Positions 27,101 to 40,700 of a DNA stretch of 64,000 nucleotides are shown here, piece by piece. A program made the position numbers and the translations under genes. Position 1 is the stretch's first letter. Every line of letters starts with the position of its first letter. The stretch spans positions 1,899,001 to 1,963,000 of the forward strand of contig JAZARR010000213.1 of the NCBI GenBank assembly GCA_037389465.1, written 5' to 3'. Source of the stretch: Baylisascaris procyonis (lineage: Eukaryota; Nematoda; Chromadorea; Rhabditida; Ascarididae). Below the pieces are notes generated by a model that saw only the letters and a list, made by a program, of their open reading frames with translations, was not told where the DNA came from and searched no databases.

Positions 27101-30100
27101 CATGAGGTGCCGTCTCCTAAAGAGAACAGATCGTGTTCAAGCGAATAGGGTGTTTTCTTTTCTTTTATATTTCTTATGCACGCTTTTTAAACAAGCTCAT
27201 TTACGTTATAAAAACGCGGAGTGGAGGTCAAGCATGTTATTTACGTTATACGATTATCAGCGTTGATGCTCGTGCGCATTAAAGTTGTGAAATTAACGAA
27301 ATTCTGTCTTCGAATTGCATCAATTTGAATGGGTGGAAGCTAGGATTTAGACATTTTCCTGTCGAAAGTTTAACGATGATTCTGGGGGTTGAGTAGTTTC
27401 GAAAAAGATACTAATAGAATTCTATTTCTACTAGTAATTGGGCCATCAAAGCGTGCTAGCGTCCTGGGAGGGGGAGGGGGAGATATTTAATGGTTTATTG
27501 AAGGAGAGGGCTTTGCCGAGAACAGAAAGCTTCTGTTGACGTGGATGCTTTATTTATAACAGCTCTCGATGTACCATCAAAACAACCTGCATTGAGGAGG
27601 AGTTCCTCAGCGCTCAAGTTATTGAGATTTGAGTCCTGCAGTGGGTCATCAGTTGTTAAGTGGCAACTTTTAAGGTCGAAACGGAACAACGGCAACGTCT
27701 TCAACAATTAAGTGCCAGTCAGGAAGAGCAAAGGAACATGCCAGACTTCAACGAGGTGCTTGCACAGGCTGAAGCGAAGAAAAACATTGTATGCCACTTT
27801 TGAAAGAATTAATTTTACTGGGAGTAGTGGGAGATGGAACCTTCAGTCGTTTGTGGCTATTGTTAATTTTGAAGCTATTGAGTATAATCAATCTTTGGTA
27901 TATCCCGCGTCGATTGGATGATGTATTTGGCCTTTTTGCGAGACAACTGCAAGCAGAAAGTGCAGACAACGTCGAAGACTTAAATTCACGTGCTTCGTTT
28001 ATTCACTGAAAATTCTTGATCATCAGGCAACACTCGCATTAATAGCTTATTATGATATCGGCCAATACCGGGCACAGAAATCAGAGGACAAGATTTCTTT
28101 TAAAAGCCCATTTTTGCCTTAATCTATGTAGCTCAGAAAACGCGTAAATTCGATGTCACTTGCAAATGTTATTAACTCAAGAATGAGGTGACAGTAGAAA
28201 TGCGATTTGATTTAGGAAGTCACCAGAGGTTTTGAGATATTTAGGTATGCCGAGCAGAATTTTATCACTGTAGCTTTCGAAGTTTGCGAGCTAAAACTAC
28301 CATTCAAACAGAACCATGCATGCTCGTTTGCACATTTGATTTCAGGTGGTCAAAAATTTTGACGGTCTGTCAGATTTAGCGAACGGAACTGGTGGATCAT
28401 CTTACAGACGTTCATCTACACCTATGAGATCAAACGCTGTAAGTATGCAGGTGTAATAGCTGCATTTGTCGCACATTTGTTGTCCTCATATTTGCTACGA
28501 TATTTATTATTTAAGCACTCATTCTTAGGAACGGTGCGGTTTGGAAGATATTATTTTATTTTCATCTGTCTTTTATTTTGGTCCAATTTTTTACTTGACG
28601 CTTTGATTATTATCAGTGCTGTTTTCGCGCAAATTTGATGAATTTTCACAGATTGCTGCATCTGATATGGGAACGGGAAAGAAAGTTCAATGTTTATCAC
28701 CGAGAATCCTCTAAAATTGCAGCTGTTGATTGTTTTTACTATAGTGATGTATTAATATGGTCGCTGACAGAATTAAAAAAAGCAAAACAGGAAAAGGGAG
28801 AGGGTTGTGGAATCAGTAAAATGGGTAAGTATAAAGATATCGAGTTGTGTATTTTGAGGGACCGTTGAGCCTGGAGGAGAAGAAACGTTTGGCCGCAGAA
28901 CAGGAGCAAAACATTCGGATGCGCACGCAACCGAGCATATTGCAACCAGCTTCCGGGGCGGGTATGCTTGATCTCTTTCAAAAGCCGCCAACAATGGCAG
29001 AACGGCCAGTATCGCCCCTCGACTCGTTGTTGGATGCACCAGTTACGGGTTCGATTCTCAGGCCGTCCACTTCTGTGGCCCAGTCGTCTATAAAATCGGC
29101 TGCCATCGATTTATCGGAATTTTTGCCTCCATCGTTAGATCAGCCTACGAACACTAAGGTATTCTTGCTTTTATCAGAAATTATTTCATTCGAAGTAAAG
29201 TAGACCTCTTTTAAGTGTGCTTTAAGGAAGTTTCGTTGAAGAGCTGACGTCTTGAATAAAGGATCATTAAAGCAAACTGGGTCTGCGGTAAATGTCTTTC
29301 TTCCTCTTATTCAGGTTTTTGTTTTCAAAGTTTGCTTGCGTTCTCCATCAAACGTTTTTCTTAAATACCTTGCCATTTCATTGTTGGTTAATGAAATCGA
29401 TTTAGTGAACAGTTGAAGAGTTTGGTTGCGGTGATAGCATGGAATGTTTTGGCGAAGACAATAATCAAACTTTACCTGTATATCGGCTCTATTTTTTGAT
29501 GTTTTTTCCTTTGCGTTTTGGTGTATAAATGAATGATTCGGTCTACATAAAATCGCTGATAAATTTTCATTAGACGGTAGCGTTTACGCTTTTTTTGTGG
29601 GATTAAAAAAGGTGTGGTGAATTCAGTGATATTTCATATATCACCCCCTACTTTCTCTTTTTACGATGATAAATACGATAATGGGATGCCCTCAGTTTCG
29701 ATATTGAAGTAAATCATTCTATGAATTACGTTGAAACTTCACCATGTTGAAATCTTGAATGTTGAAATGTATCGGATTAAGTAAAACCTATAAATGTTGA
29801 AATAGGATGAATTTTGAAGTGTGCTGCGTATCGGATTATCACGATGCTATCACGATGCGCTAAAATCTAATGAAGTTTACCTCTTCTCTGAGATATAGCC
29901 TGTTGTTTTGAATACATAAAGTTGTTTTTTTTTCGGAGTATTTTCACATTTAGATACTTCGAACATGCTATTTACTCACTTTGTTGCGGTACACAGTACT
30001 ATGTTTTGAAAGCGTTAAAAAAGTAGAAGGTTGCCACCGATTCGGACCTATTAGGCGTTATATGAGGATGCGCCGAGACTATTTGGAAATTTTTGTTCAA

Positions 30101-30564
30101 TGATTAATTTGGTCATTTTTTAGGGTTCAGTGCAGATGCCATCATATACGGGGGCGGCGCTAAATTTTCCGGCTACATCGGCCTTTAAAGCAACGTCAAC
30201 CGTGCAACAGCAGCTCGGCAACAACTTGAACTTCAATTCGAGCCCGACGATTATAGGTCTCCCTCAACCTCCAGAATCGCAGAATCCTGTTCATAAGAAT
30301 ACAATGAGTGGATTTGCAGCAGGACCATTCATGTCGAGTAGTACCAGACACAACACTTCGTCGAGCGGAAAGCCCGATTTGTCCGCCTTTGATAGTCTGC
30401 TGTCGTTTCCAAAACCCACTAATGCATCACTGAATAGCATGTCAAAACCTTCTGCCACTACGGCAGTAAGTAATATGATGTTGAGGAGTTCTAATTCTAA
30501 CTTTGCTCAGAAACCAAAACAGGTCTCAAGTGGAAAAGATCCGTTTGCGGATTTATTGGGTTAA
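15101..30564 (+). CDS. scyl2: SCYL2-type pseudokinase (coated-vesicle associated)
   Basis: Predicted trafficking protein related to vertebrate SCYL2/CVAK104, which binds clathrin and AP-2 at endosomes and the trans-Golgi. Sixteen phase-consistent exons: 15101-15274, 16543-16700, 17674-17818, 19234-19383, 20049-20264, 21011-21127, 21497-21622, 22459-22635, 22963-23085, 23816-23929, 25458-25590, 25989-26149, 27675-27788, 28346-28438, 28859-29158, 30124-30564. The product is 913 residues, against about 929 in human. The N-terminus has the family sequence [10 protein letters not shown]. The kinase fold runs to about residue 300: degenerate glycine loop [11 protein letters not shown] (175-177) instead of HRD, FDF (196-198) instead of DFG, and LAPEY. 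HEAT-like repeats follow to about 598, then a Gln/Glu-rich helix, [12 protein letters not shown] and a Ser/Pro/Asn-rich tail ending DPFADLLG, suited to adaptor binding. Intron 8 has a GC donor. The orthology call is strong; catalytic inactivity is inferred from the motifs. Confidence 0.93.
22636..22962 (+). other. GC-AG intron in SCYL2-like gene
   Basis: The exon ending TATCAG is followed by GCAAGT instead of GT. The exon frame (ends [10 protein letters not shown]) and that of the next exon (starts [10 protein letters not shown]) match the SCYL2 family across this junction. No GT in phase lies nearby, so the GC donor is the natural reading. Confidence 0.8.
24003..24490. repeat. Long TG-rich simple-sequence tract
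   Basis: Nearly 490 bases of TG dinucleotides interrupted by TATG, CG and CTG variants, within intron 10 of the SCYL2-like gene (23930-25457). Open frames on both strands here read only Cys-Val or Thr-His repeats and are artefacts of the repeat. Alternating purine-pyrimidine DNA of this kind can adopt Z-form. Confidence 0.95.
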
Positions 30565-31951
30565 ACGTTCTTGAGGGGAAAGGGCTCTGATGCATAATTC
30601 AAGGTTCTTTAGTTTATTTAATTAATGCATGAATAATTCATTATTGCCTCAAACTTCTTTCTATCTTAAAAGCAATCCATTTAGTAAATCTGTTCCTATC
30701 GTCATTTTGTAGCAAAGACATTATTATCCGTTTTCACAATCTTTTATAAAGAATGCTTTGTGAAATATCACTGCTAAGTGTTTTACTTCATTTTCATTGT
30801 TTTATTTTTTTGTAAAGTAGGTTTTGACGTACGTAATGTATAATCAGATTTAATCTCTGTATGATTCACTAATTTGGAGTGCTATCCACTTTTGACAATC
30901 GCTGATATCGAATAATGTCCGTAATTCGATTAATTCAATTTATCAAGTAGCGGTGATTTTGTTGATTGTTTGGCCTCGGAGCCATTATGCGATAGAGAAG
31001 GAAGTTGGCTTAGCGTAACTAGGTAAACGAAAAAGCAAGAGCCTTCCACACATATAGAAGAAGGTACAGCATTTGAGGTTGGAGTCTTTCAAAAAGTTGG
31101 TATGAAGGACTCTGTATATGTCTATGCATGATCAATGGTTACGAAAGAAGTTTGTAATTGTCCATGCAGATGTTTTGTACATTATTCCATTAAAATTATT
31201 GAGTGCTCTCTTCATGATGGTCATAAGGGAATTACGGATAGGGCAGTGACAAGCCACATTGTGCTATTTTGTTTCATATCGTTTTGATTGCTATTGGTAT
31301 TGTTATGCGTTCTTCCTTAAGCAGAATGCGTTGTCGATTGGGTATGTATAGTTATGTTGTATGTTTGAGAAGGTTTTGAGGCTGTGATTCGTTTTTTTTT
31401 TTTTAATGTATTGAATAAGCTTCCAGGTTGGAGGATGTTGTTTTATTATTTTTAGAATTTGCTTCGTATCTGTGCTGATAGTAGTGAATTTTTATCAGAA
31501 GCTTAGTTTTAAGAGCCATATAAACATCGGTCAATGCTATTTGAATGACAACTGATTCAGCGGTCGATCCAAATGAGTTGCCTTTTAGCTTAGTAGCTAA
31601 GTGTGAAGTGGAGTAAGTTTCCGCTACTTTTTGAGGGTGACTTGCTGGGAGCGGTTTGTTAAACAGTGTGTAAAGGAAGGGAAAACGATTCGGAATTCAA
31701 AAACGGTGAAAAATTTAAAAAAAAAAAGGACTAAAATTAAAGAATAACTTGGATGGCTCAGAAGGCATGTGGAAAAACGGAAATTGCATATAGCTGACAG
31801 ATTGGTACGAAGTGAAAGATGCCGTGCATCCTAAAAAGTCAGTTGTAGTATGGCCATAGTCGTTTTGTTTGTTCGTTATTATTTTTAAGGCCTAGCCGAT
31901 TATCAAATTAAACATCTTCAGTATGCTCTGAGCGTTTAGTGACGAAGATTC
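30565..31951. other. Convergent intergenic region (3' UTRs)
   Basis: About 1.4 kb between the stop codons of the SCYL2-like gene (plus) and the SLC35F-like gene (minus). It should hold both 3' untranslated regions. No AATAAA was placed with confidence for either gene, and no further gene is seen. Confidence 0.6.
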
Positions 31952-34900
31952 CTATTTTTTGGTGGACGGTATTGATTCGATTTTCTTAAATTCATCCTCT
32001 TTTAGAGTGGTTGCTCCCCCCTCCTCCATTACGAACTGAACCCACACATGATCACGGTCAGTCAGTCCTCGTAACCGTGTTGAAGTACAACGCAGCTTAA
32101 AATAAGCGTTGATATGCCTTTCTGAGCACTCAATCTGGGATTCAGAGTATACCTATAATCTCGCAACATTCATTCCATCGCTGAGTCAGTCGAGGAAGTG
32201 CAGTACTTGTATGAAGATGTAGGAACGACACCGGGATGTGATAATTAATTTCTTTGCTATTTTCCATTGTTCAAATACATTACATGAATCGGCTAGAGAA
32301 GTTATCTAAAGCAGAATACATATCAAAAGCGAGCAACACATACTTGATTAGGAACAACGGTCTCCTTGACGGCAATTCGTGATCGACAACGTGAACATAT
32401 TCCCTTGAAGAGGTAGGTAGGCAACGCGATAATCGCACACGAGAAAAGGATCAATATTGTGCCGATTATGAAGAATGTTGTTGCTTGCATTCCGCGGAAT
32501 ATGATATCGATCGCTAAATATGCAAATTATTATTGCATCCTCCGAACGCTCATCACATATCATACATCCGAACACATCAAGTTTAGAGGGCAGGTGATCA
32601 TAGCATTGGTCGTTTTGTTCACAATGAATTTAAACGATGGAAAGAGGTATTATATATGGCGTCTTCCAAACCAAAAAAACTGTCCATTTGAAAAGGAAAA
32701 ATAAGGTATGAAGAAAACAGATGGTATTCATTCATTGGATGGAGACTAACACCACGTCCTCTACAGTCGGATATTGGCCAAAGAAAAGAAGTTGACTTTT
32801 ACCTGTACTAATTGGTATCCCAAAAAGCATGCCAACCGAGATGACCAATGGGTGCAACAGAGCAATGCCGAAGTTGGTAAGGAAATTGAACACTGAAAAG
32901 TAATGAAACGAGTAAGAGCTTTTGTGATCGCAAATAACGCAAAAAAGGAAGTCTAAACACGCGGAAGTATGCTAAAGAACTGGGACAATTTGTGCTTTCG
33001 CTTTCAGCTGGCCTAGCTGAACAGTTTCATGAGTTGTTACTAATATGTTGAGTTTCCGCCAAAAGAACTTCCACCTGAAGTTCTCTTCCATCTTTTCACA
33101 ACTTAAAAAAGTCCATTTGGTATAAAAAGAGCGAGCCTATGCCGACTGGACTAAGCTGTTGGTACTTTCTCAACACTAAACCAATTTCTTGTGACAGTAT
33201 TAACTGAAACTTGCAACTTTCCGATTTTGGACGCTGGTTTGATGGGTTTCCGTGGCCCATAAATTTTTAACAAACGACGAGGCAAGGATTTGACTCCACC
33301 CCAGCTAAGCATTTCCCAATTATCTATTGCATCTCAGTAGTGACGTAAATGTATGCAACATTTTTGGAAGTTAGGCGACGAATGATCTCGATGAAGGCCG
33401 GATTTTGCCTTTTAGTTTCATCGTTATTGAACGAAGTGATTAAGAGGGATTATCGTGCGCAATCTCGGGCTTATAGGGGAAACTCAATCCGAAAAGGAAG
33501 AAACTTTCGGTCAGCAGTTTTGAAGAAAATTTTCAAGCGTATTTCGATTGAGAATCTCTCGCTTATTGTATAGATTGAAGAATTCAAATTTTTCCGCTGA
33601 ATTTCTTCTAAAATCGCTTACCAATAGTCATTAAACGTCGGCTCATTATGGAAAATAATTCCCTTCATATCATTATGGAATGCCCACACAATTGTAACTA
33701 TGTAACTATTGGCTTTCTTAGCAATGACTCTAAGAACTAACTGAGGTTTAGCAGAGCTGATCCAATGAGCGGCAACCAAGGTATACGGGTCCAGTCGATA
33801 GTTTCCGCACCAGTGAGGACGAGCGTAGTTGCAGGGATAATGTTGATGAAGAGATTCATAAAACCAAGGCCCGACATAAACATTGAGACTTGCCCAAGTG
33901 TGGCATCACCGATCACTTTTTTAAAGAGGACCTACAAAAGGATTAATCAAAAATGAGACTGATGTAGCGAAATTTCAAAATTTCCTTGTTTTCACGTAGT
34001 CCAAAATAAATCTGCAAAAAGGTGTCTAAGTATTTTCAAGCGGAATGATTTAATCGTGTTTTGCATATAAATTTTGGGCGTAAGGATGAGAGGAAGAGAT
34101 AACAATGAGCGCATTTTTTGCATCCGAAAGATTTTGTTGGAGATAGTTTTCAATTCGCATCTCGAGTTTTTCCTTCTTTATCGAATCTCTCGGAGCAAAT
34201 TCATTGAGTTCATTACTTTCTGTGGAAACACCTCTTCGATTCTCAGCCATATGAATTCGCATTGGTGTTGCTCACACCAAATGTTAGGGCTACGGTTGCA
34301 CAGTGATGACATCTAAGTCTTATAAGCCGCTATTTTCCAACAATCAGAGTAATCTAAAAATAATGTAATCTAGAGAGGATCTGTGCAAAAAATGGGCTGG
34401 ATAGGTAAAAAAAAAATGTTGCATAGATACTGCATTTTTATGTGATTTGCAACAAACAGTAATAATAGGGAATTGTTTTAGGCGTTTAACATTTTGTTGT
34501 ACACACTATAAAATACACATAAAATAATCGATTGTTCGGAAAGAACCTTGTAGCAGGCGGCCATGAAAGCCGAAAATATAGAGAGACAGATACCAAGCAC
34601 GCTGCCAGCGAATTCCTTGTCCAGTGACATTGTCACCACACCACCAATCGCGGCTACGATTGAGATTAGCTGCAACTCAGGATAGTCGGCGTAGCGCTTG
34701 AGCTAATGCTCGCAGTTTTGAATTACCACATTTCTCTTATAACCACTCGGTAAGCAAGCGATATCGTATAGGCTTTGCATGTGAAATGATTACTAGGTTT
34801 TTGTAAGAAAAAAGAACACCAAATTATAATTTATAGCTCTTCCTTTTGTCTTTGAATGAATGCAACTTCTAGATTTTACTACATTTCTATATCTTTTATA

Positions 34901-37787
34901 ATGGCGAAGCCAAGTTCCATCGCACATATGTTGTGTCTGACTGTCCGGTATTGTCAACCCAGGAAGTACAACAGTTACGCAATTTAATGAGCAAAATGCA
35001 TGCAATTGCGATACATTCCTCATTTCAGTCCCCTATCATTCCTCATTTCTGCCTGTCAACTTTCAAAAGATTCACATATATTTAAAGCTAGGAAAAAGCT
35101 GGTTAAGGTGACGCGTCTAAGAAGTTCCCATAACGCAAAGAAAGGGTCGCGCTGCTTATTTTCGCTACAAGGTCCAGATGCTTCTCGGTCTTTATCAGTC
35201 AGTAGCCAAGGCGGCGTCAACGGCTTCAAAGTGCTGCGATGTGCACCATAATGGTGACTGAACTGCTCTTGCACTTGATATCGCGTGCTCCTGAAGGATT
35301 AACGGCAGACGGAATCACCAGATCGAAAAGGAACGGGGTCTGCGTCCAAAAAACTTCTAGGTTGGCGACAAATAATCCGATCGGGATGGGTATAAAAGTC
35401 AGCGGTATGCCATCAGAAAGTCCTGGGGTGCATCGGCCATTGGTGTCCCCATACAGCTCGGCCAGTGCGCTTTCGGTGAACTTCTGTGTTTGTTTTTGTT
35501 TGTTTTATTTTGATAAGCAGAAACATAAGCGTACTGTTTGTTTGCGAGATACAAAAGGTGCAAATAAAACTCCACAGACTATCAATGATGTGCGTACTTT
35601 TAGTGTATCTAAGTTCGCAGACTAAACGGGATCATTCGAACCAAATCTATAGTAACGAGCACTGGCTATGCGAAAAGCAAGACAACATCGTTATGATGTA
35701 AAAACTTGAAATTTTCGTAATTTTGTCGATTAAACAAAAAAAGCGCTTAGAAAAATTGCATACAATGAGGCGATGATACTTGCTAATTGGAAACTCAATG
35801 GAGGAAACCGTATGAAAAATTTAGCAAAGAAAAACAAAAATGATGAATGTCTAACTTATTATGATACCGATTTCGACAATCACATGTACGGGAAATTCGC
35901 GCTTCAGTGGATATCACTCCCCATAGAAGAAAATGATAATACAAGACGAACCCGAAATGGGATGAATTTGTCCTTGAGGATGATCCAGCCCAATGTGCAT
36001 ACCATTGCTGCATTGCTGCTCATAATCGATGCGGTCGCGCTAGCCGAAATATGGCCGAGTGATTGCGAATACGAGTAATTAGCTCCAGTCCAAAAGAAAA
36101 GGAACAATGCCGTCCGTTGTAGATATGACTTCAGTGAGAGACCTCCGCGACCATAGACTTTACCAGCTTCCCTACAAGCCCCTCTTGTAGAATGTTATAA
36201 CGAACTTGTTTGGCGTACCCTTTTGTGTAATCCTCGGTTGCTATCATTCAACAATTCCTGTATCATTGATCAGCACCAGACAATCTAGTCTTCTGTTTGA
36301 AAGACTTTATCCATCGGTAATATTTTTCATTCCTTAGAAGAATATTGCATTGAATTATTCGAGTTTATTATTAGAAAAAATTTACTGCTAGATGAAAAAG
36401 TTTTGGATGCTTCACGTTATAATACTCACTGTTATATAGTTTCGTTAGTGCTAGAGTATTCGATAAATAAAAAGAAAAGCTGTGGAAAATTTTCAAACTA
36501 TCTAGGAAAAGTGAAATTTGAAAGGTTTCCAACGGAAAGTTTAGTATACCTTCCTGCCGATGATCGCATTCATTCGTTAAATAATCTTTTAGGGTATCTC
36601 GTTGAAAAATTCAAATTTTAAAGTTTTTCTGTGCTAATGCAACCATCGTTACAGACCTATAATACAAATGCTATAGGTGCTTAACAATAAGTCGATTACT
36701 GGATCACATGCTTTGATACTTTTGGCGTCATAATGAAGAATGACTTACAGGATGTTTCCTCGATTAAGTCAAAAGTGAACCAATTTGTGCTTTCATTCAC
36801 ACAAATAGGGAGTTTTCTATTCGTATAAATTCATAGCTGAAAGTTTTGTCCTCTAAGATTTGTTAGCGATACTGTCGTTTTGCGCTCCGTCACAGTTTCT
36901 CTAGTACCTAAACAACGGCGCACATATCTCCTAGTCTAAGGCGAAATGGATGATTACTGTGAGTGGCCTATGAATTTTCATCATTATAGGAAGCAGTGGG
37001 TTAATTATTGTTGCTTACTCGTGTGCCGTTCGGATTGCTTCGCGACTTATTCCCTTAGTGATGAGAATATAGACCATATAGACTGGATAGCATGTTGTCA
37101 TGAAATTGGTGCTGAACCAAACCAACGAATATGGAGCATAAAAATGTGCCTTGTCGAGATTCAATGCCGATTTACTGAATTGTGTACTCAATGCCCATGA
37201 TAATGCAACACATGCCATCACTATCGAGCTTATTAATATCTGCAAAAGAAACACACCTTAATTGGCGCGAAGAAATGAATAAGTCTGCATAAGTCCTGAA
37301 ATGTTCGTCAAAAGAAACAGTTGAATGAATTAAATTTACTGTATGCTTTGCAATTTCCGTTTCAGATGTCCTCTTCAGGGTCTTTACGTTCTTTTATTTC
37401 CGTTTTATTTATCTATTTGATTAATGTTTTTGTCAACAATAAATAAAGTTTTTTATTAGACTGTTCTAAGCGCTAACTGAGAATTTTATCGTTATGACTC
37501 ACTAAATCTTATCCACAATTTTTCTTCCTCAGCTGCCTTATCGTTCACAGTGGTATTGTCATTGCGATAGAATCGTACTTTAATTAACATTGAATAAACT
37601 TAAATTCTATGATTCGATCAATCAAAGCTACCAATTCTTGTAGTGAAAAAAAGTGGCACACCTCTCGAAGAGTTTTATTTCTCACTCCACTCAAATCGGC
37701 CGGTGGTTCATTCATTGGACAATTTGTTTCGACGGTCCTATAGCCGCTACTCTTGGGTACAACAATTGCTCTTGAATCGTTACCCAT
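31952..37787 (-). CDS. SLC35F3/F4-like membrane transporter
   Basis: Multi-pass carrier of the drug/metabolite transporter superfamily; SLC35F3 has been linked to thiamine transport, but the substrate here is unknown. Eight phase-consistent exons in transcript order: 37662-37787, 37019-37239, 35952-36171, 34547-34669, 33742-33931, 32803-32892, 32344-32513, 31952-32035; 407 residues, close to the family length. The N-terminus is cytosolic-looking (residues 1-42). Membrane segments follow, starting ILISSIVMACVALSW. Family landmarks are ALSTQFSKSAL, FFWTGANYSYSQSLG, WIILKDKFIPFR, AFMAACYKVLFKK, NFLTNFGIALLHP and GIPISTAIDIIFRG. About ten membrane spans fit. A CxxC-like patch (CSRCRSR) precedes a hydrophilic C-terminal exon ending IPSTKK. 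An acceptor-like CCAG lies about 8 bases upstream of the ATG. Confidence 0.9.
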
Positions 37788-40700
37788 CTTACACCTGGAA
37801 ACACTATTTAAATAGTTTTTAAAATGTGTCAATTTTTGTTCTCAGACCGCTATAAAAGAAGAGAAAAGCGATAAAATTTAATGCTGATCCAGTCTACTCT
37901 CTAACGTTCATTCAATTAATATTTAACCGATGCCAAAGTCGACAACTGGAGTTCGAAAAAGGTTTGAAGCAAATAAATGTTGGATATGAACATTTTTTAT
38001 CAGCTAATAAAAGATTGCAACTTTTAATTCGAAAAATATATTAGGTTGATGATAAAATTTATCAAAATTTCTCGAAATATTATATGAAAAAAAAATCTTC
38101 ACATTATATATGAAATTATTGCTTAGATGAGCGCAATGGGCGCGTACTTTGAGGCAACGCAGCACTACTTCAATGCACATCAAAATACTCGAAGATTTAT
38201 TTTATATAGGGAAATTGTAAAGAAGAATTGTGATTATGTTTGTTGAGTGAATAAATATTAGCAGAATGTAAGGAAGGAGAATATGTTGCCAAAGCAAAGG
38301 ATCACAGCCGGACAAATAGTAGCAATGCACACTTATGCAATGAGCGCCTTGCAAAAGTGCAACCCATAGGAACTATGTATAAGCTAGAGGATGAATTTTG
38401 TGCTATCTGTGATAGACAAAAACAACCATTGTTGAGTGTTTTAAATCGATTTGCAGCTTTTTCATCTTATGACGCCTATAGGAAATGTTCTTAGCCAATG
38501 AAATGCACAAACAACGATGTGAGAAGGTATGCTAAGAAAGCTCATGCAATGTGGTATGCGCTCATGCATTCATATTGTTCTGCAGCATCTTCTGCAGTAC
38601 TACACCATAAAATCACCTTTGGTATTGCAGTACCTCATTAACTAACACTAACGATGAGATATATTTAGTCAGTTTCGAAAAACAATCCTGCCAAAGAAGT
38701 CCTTTCATATGGTGGTTATATATGCCAAATTCAAAGTCTGCCTAAAGAATTCCATATAGAATATTCGCGCTCATAATATAGTAAAATAAAACATTAGCTG
38801 CAAAAGGTTGTGGTAATACTTTCTATTCCTAAAATATTCCTAACCAACTCATCGGCACCACACATGCGGAACCTCTAGTAGAGATTCGAGGACGCTGCCA
38901 GCTAGCAGCCAAGTAAACAAAGGTTGAGGAGATGGGAAGGGAAAGGGAGGAAGCATGCGGTGATGAAAATCTTCCATCAAAAGCGGCAAAATGCCGAATT
39001 CTTTTGCGCCTACGGAGCACAGTTATAGATCTTTGCTTTTCAGCGTGCAAACACGCTCGCTTCGTAGAGGCTTTTATCAAAAATTAGTACAAAGCATGAG
39101 GCCAGTGACAGCTAAACGCCAACTCAGCACACATAACTTGCTCAACTACTGTGCTATAAAGTTGCAGCCGACTATGTATTCAGTGCTCGTTTTATTGACT
39201 GAAAAAAAAAGTGCAGCATCGTTGCCGTGTTTTTCTTATCGTGTGCATTCACAGTGCGAATGCACACCATAAAAACATGTGAGAATGCGTGTCAAAGAAA
39301 TTTGCACGAACATGCACTTTTGCATTCTGCTCAACGGTACAACTAGTTTCATAGCTTAGCGGCAAATGATGAAACATGTAGAATATTGAAGCGTCGTACC
39401 TTCTATTCTAAGTGAGAGTTCAACGCACTAGCGTCGATACACGATAAAGGCTATTCAAATGAAGACTTTGAAGTGCTAAAAACTCGTCGATAAGCTGACG
39501 GTTTTCTAAATACCTAAGTAACCGCTCACTTATTTGCCCTTCTCGTCGGTGATCACAAAAATATTGGACTCGGTCTCTGCTTATATCACAGCTTTCACGA
39601 CTTCCGTCATCCTCAAGTGACGAGATCCTTGTATGTGCACACTTTCGAAGGGTCAGCAATCATAAGAACAAAAGTTAGCAATCAGGGAATATTGACTCGG
39701 CAATGACAACTAGGAAAGGTCTTAATCGACTTCATTGGCCATAAAAAAGCAAACTGGGAACAAACAGGATGTCTACATTATATCTGGAATCTCCTGAATA
39801 TTAATGAAAGCCAGTAACGGCGTGATTTCTAGCAGTTCAGGTGTGCTGAAGGACCTTCAGCACACTTGAACTGCTAGAAATTTTTTGCCTAGCGTGATTC
39901 TGAACGGTCAACGATAAAGTCGTAACGAAAAGCGATTTATCAATTTTTATGGGTTAATATTTAAAACTAAATTTGCTTCCAATTTCATCGTCACCATTAT
40001 TCTAATGAAAAGTCGAGAAACGGACCACACTATGAAAGAACACCCAATGTTATATTTCAGTGATAACAACGAAGTGGTTTGCATTTTGCTTGGGTTACAT
40101 GAGACGTTTTCATAGGCATCTTTTTTCAGCGGTTGCGTGTAAGTGCTAACATTTTTTTAGCCTTTTCTCTCTTTTATCGACTTCTGCGTCACATTTGAAT
40201 CAATTGTTTTTGATTTGATGTGGATATCGCTTCCCCACCACCCATAAGGAGTGTTTATGCGTTCTTTATGCATTTTTTTTGCGTTTGTTATGATGATTTC
40301 ATTGTTGTTGATCGCATGTAACATCACATCGGTTATTTTTTTAATGCATATTCCGCTCACTGTTGCAATTGCATCAACATATTAGCCATTATAGTGTCCG
40401 CTGATTGTAGCAACTAGGTGGTATTCCAATAGGCAGTAAACTGGATTTTACGCCATGCTATAAGAGGAGTAGTAGTGCTCATCATAATATAAATTTCATC
40501 TACTGAACTTTTTGCATAATAGATGCACATCTTTTAATTCGACCGCATAAAGTTTTTGCATTGTCGAACCTTGATTAATGATGTACTAATTTCTTTCCTA
40601 AAAAGTAAGAAATATTCACCTCAATGAATTAGTCTTGAGGCATTTAACCTAACGCTTGCCAAAATTTCGTTAAACAGCGCTTATTTGCAACCACAGATTG

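Noticed and set aside
32348..32575. 75-codon minus frame overlapping the transporter
   Set aside because: Wrong frame of the real exon at 32344-32513.
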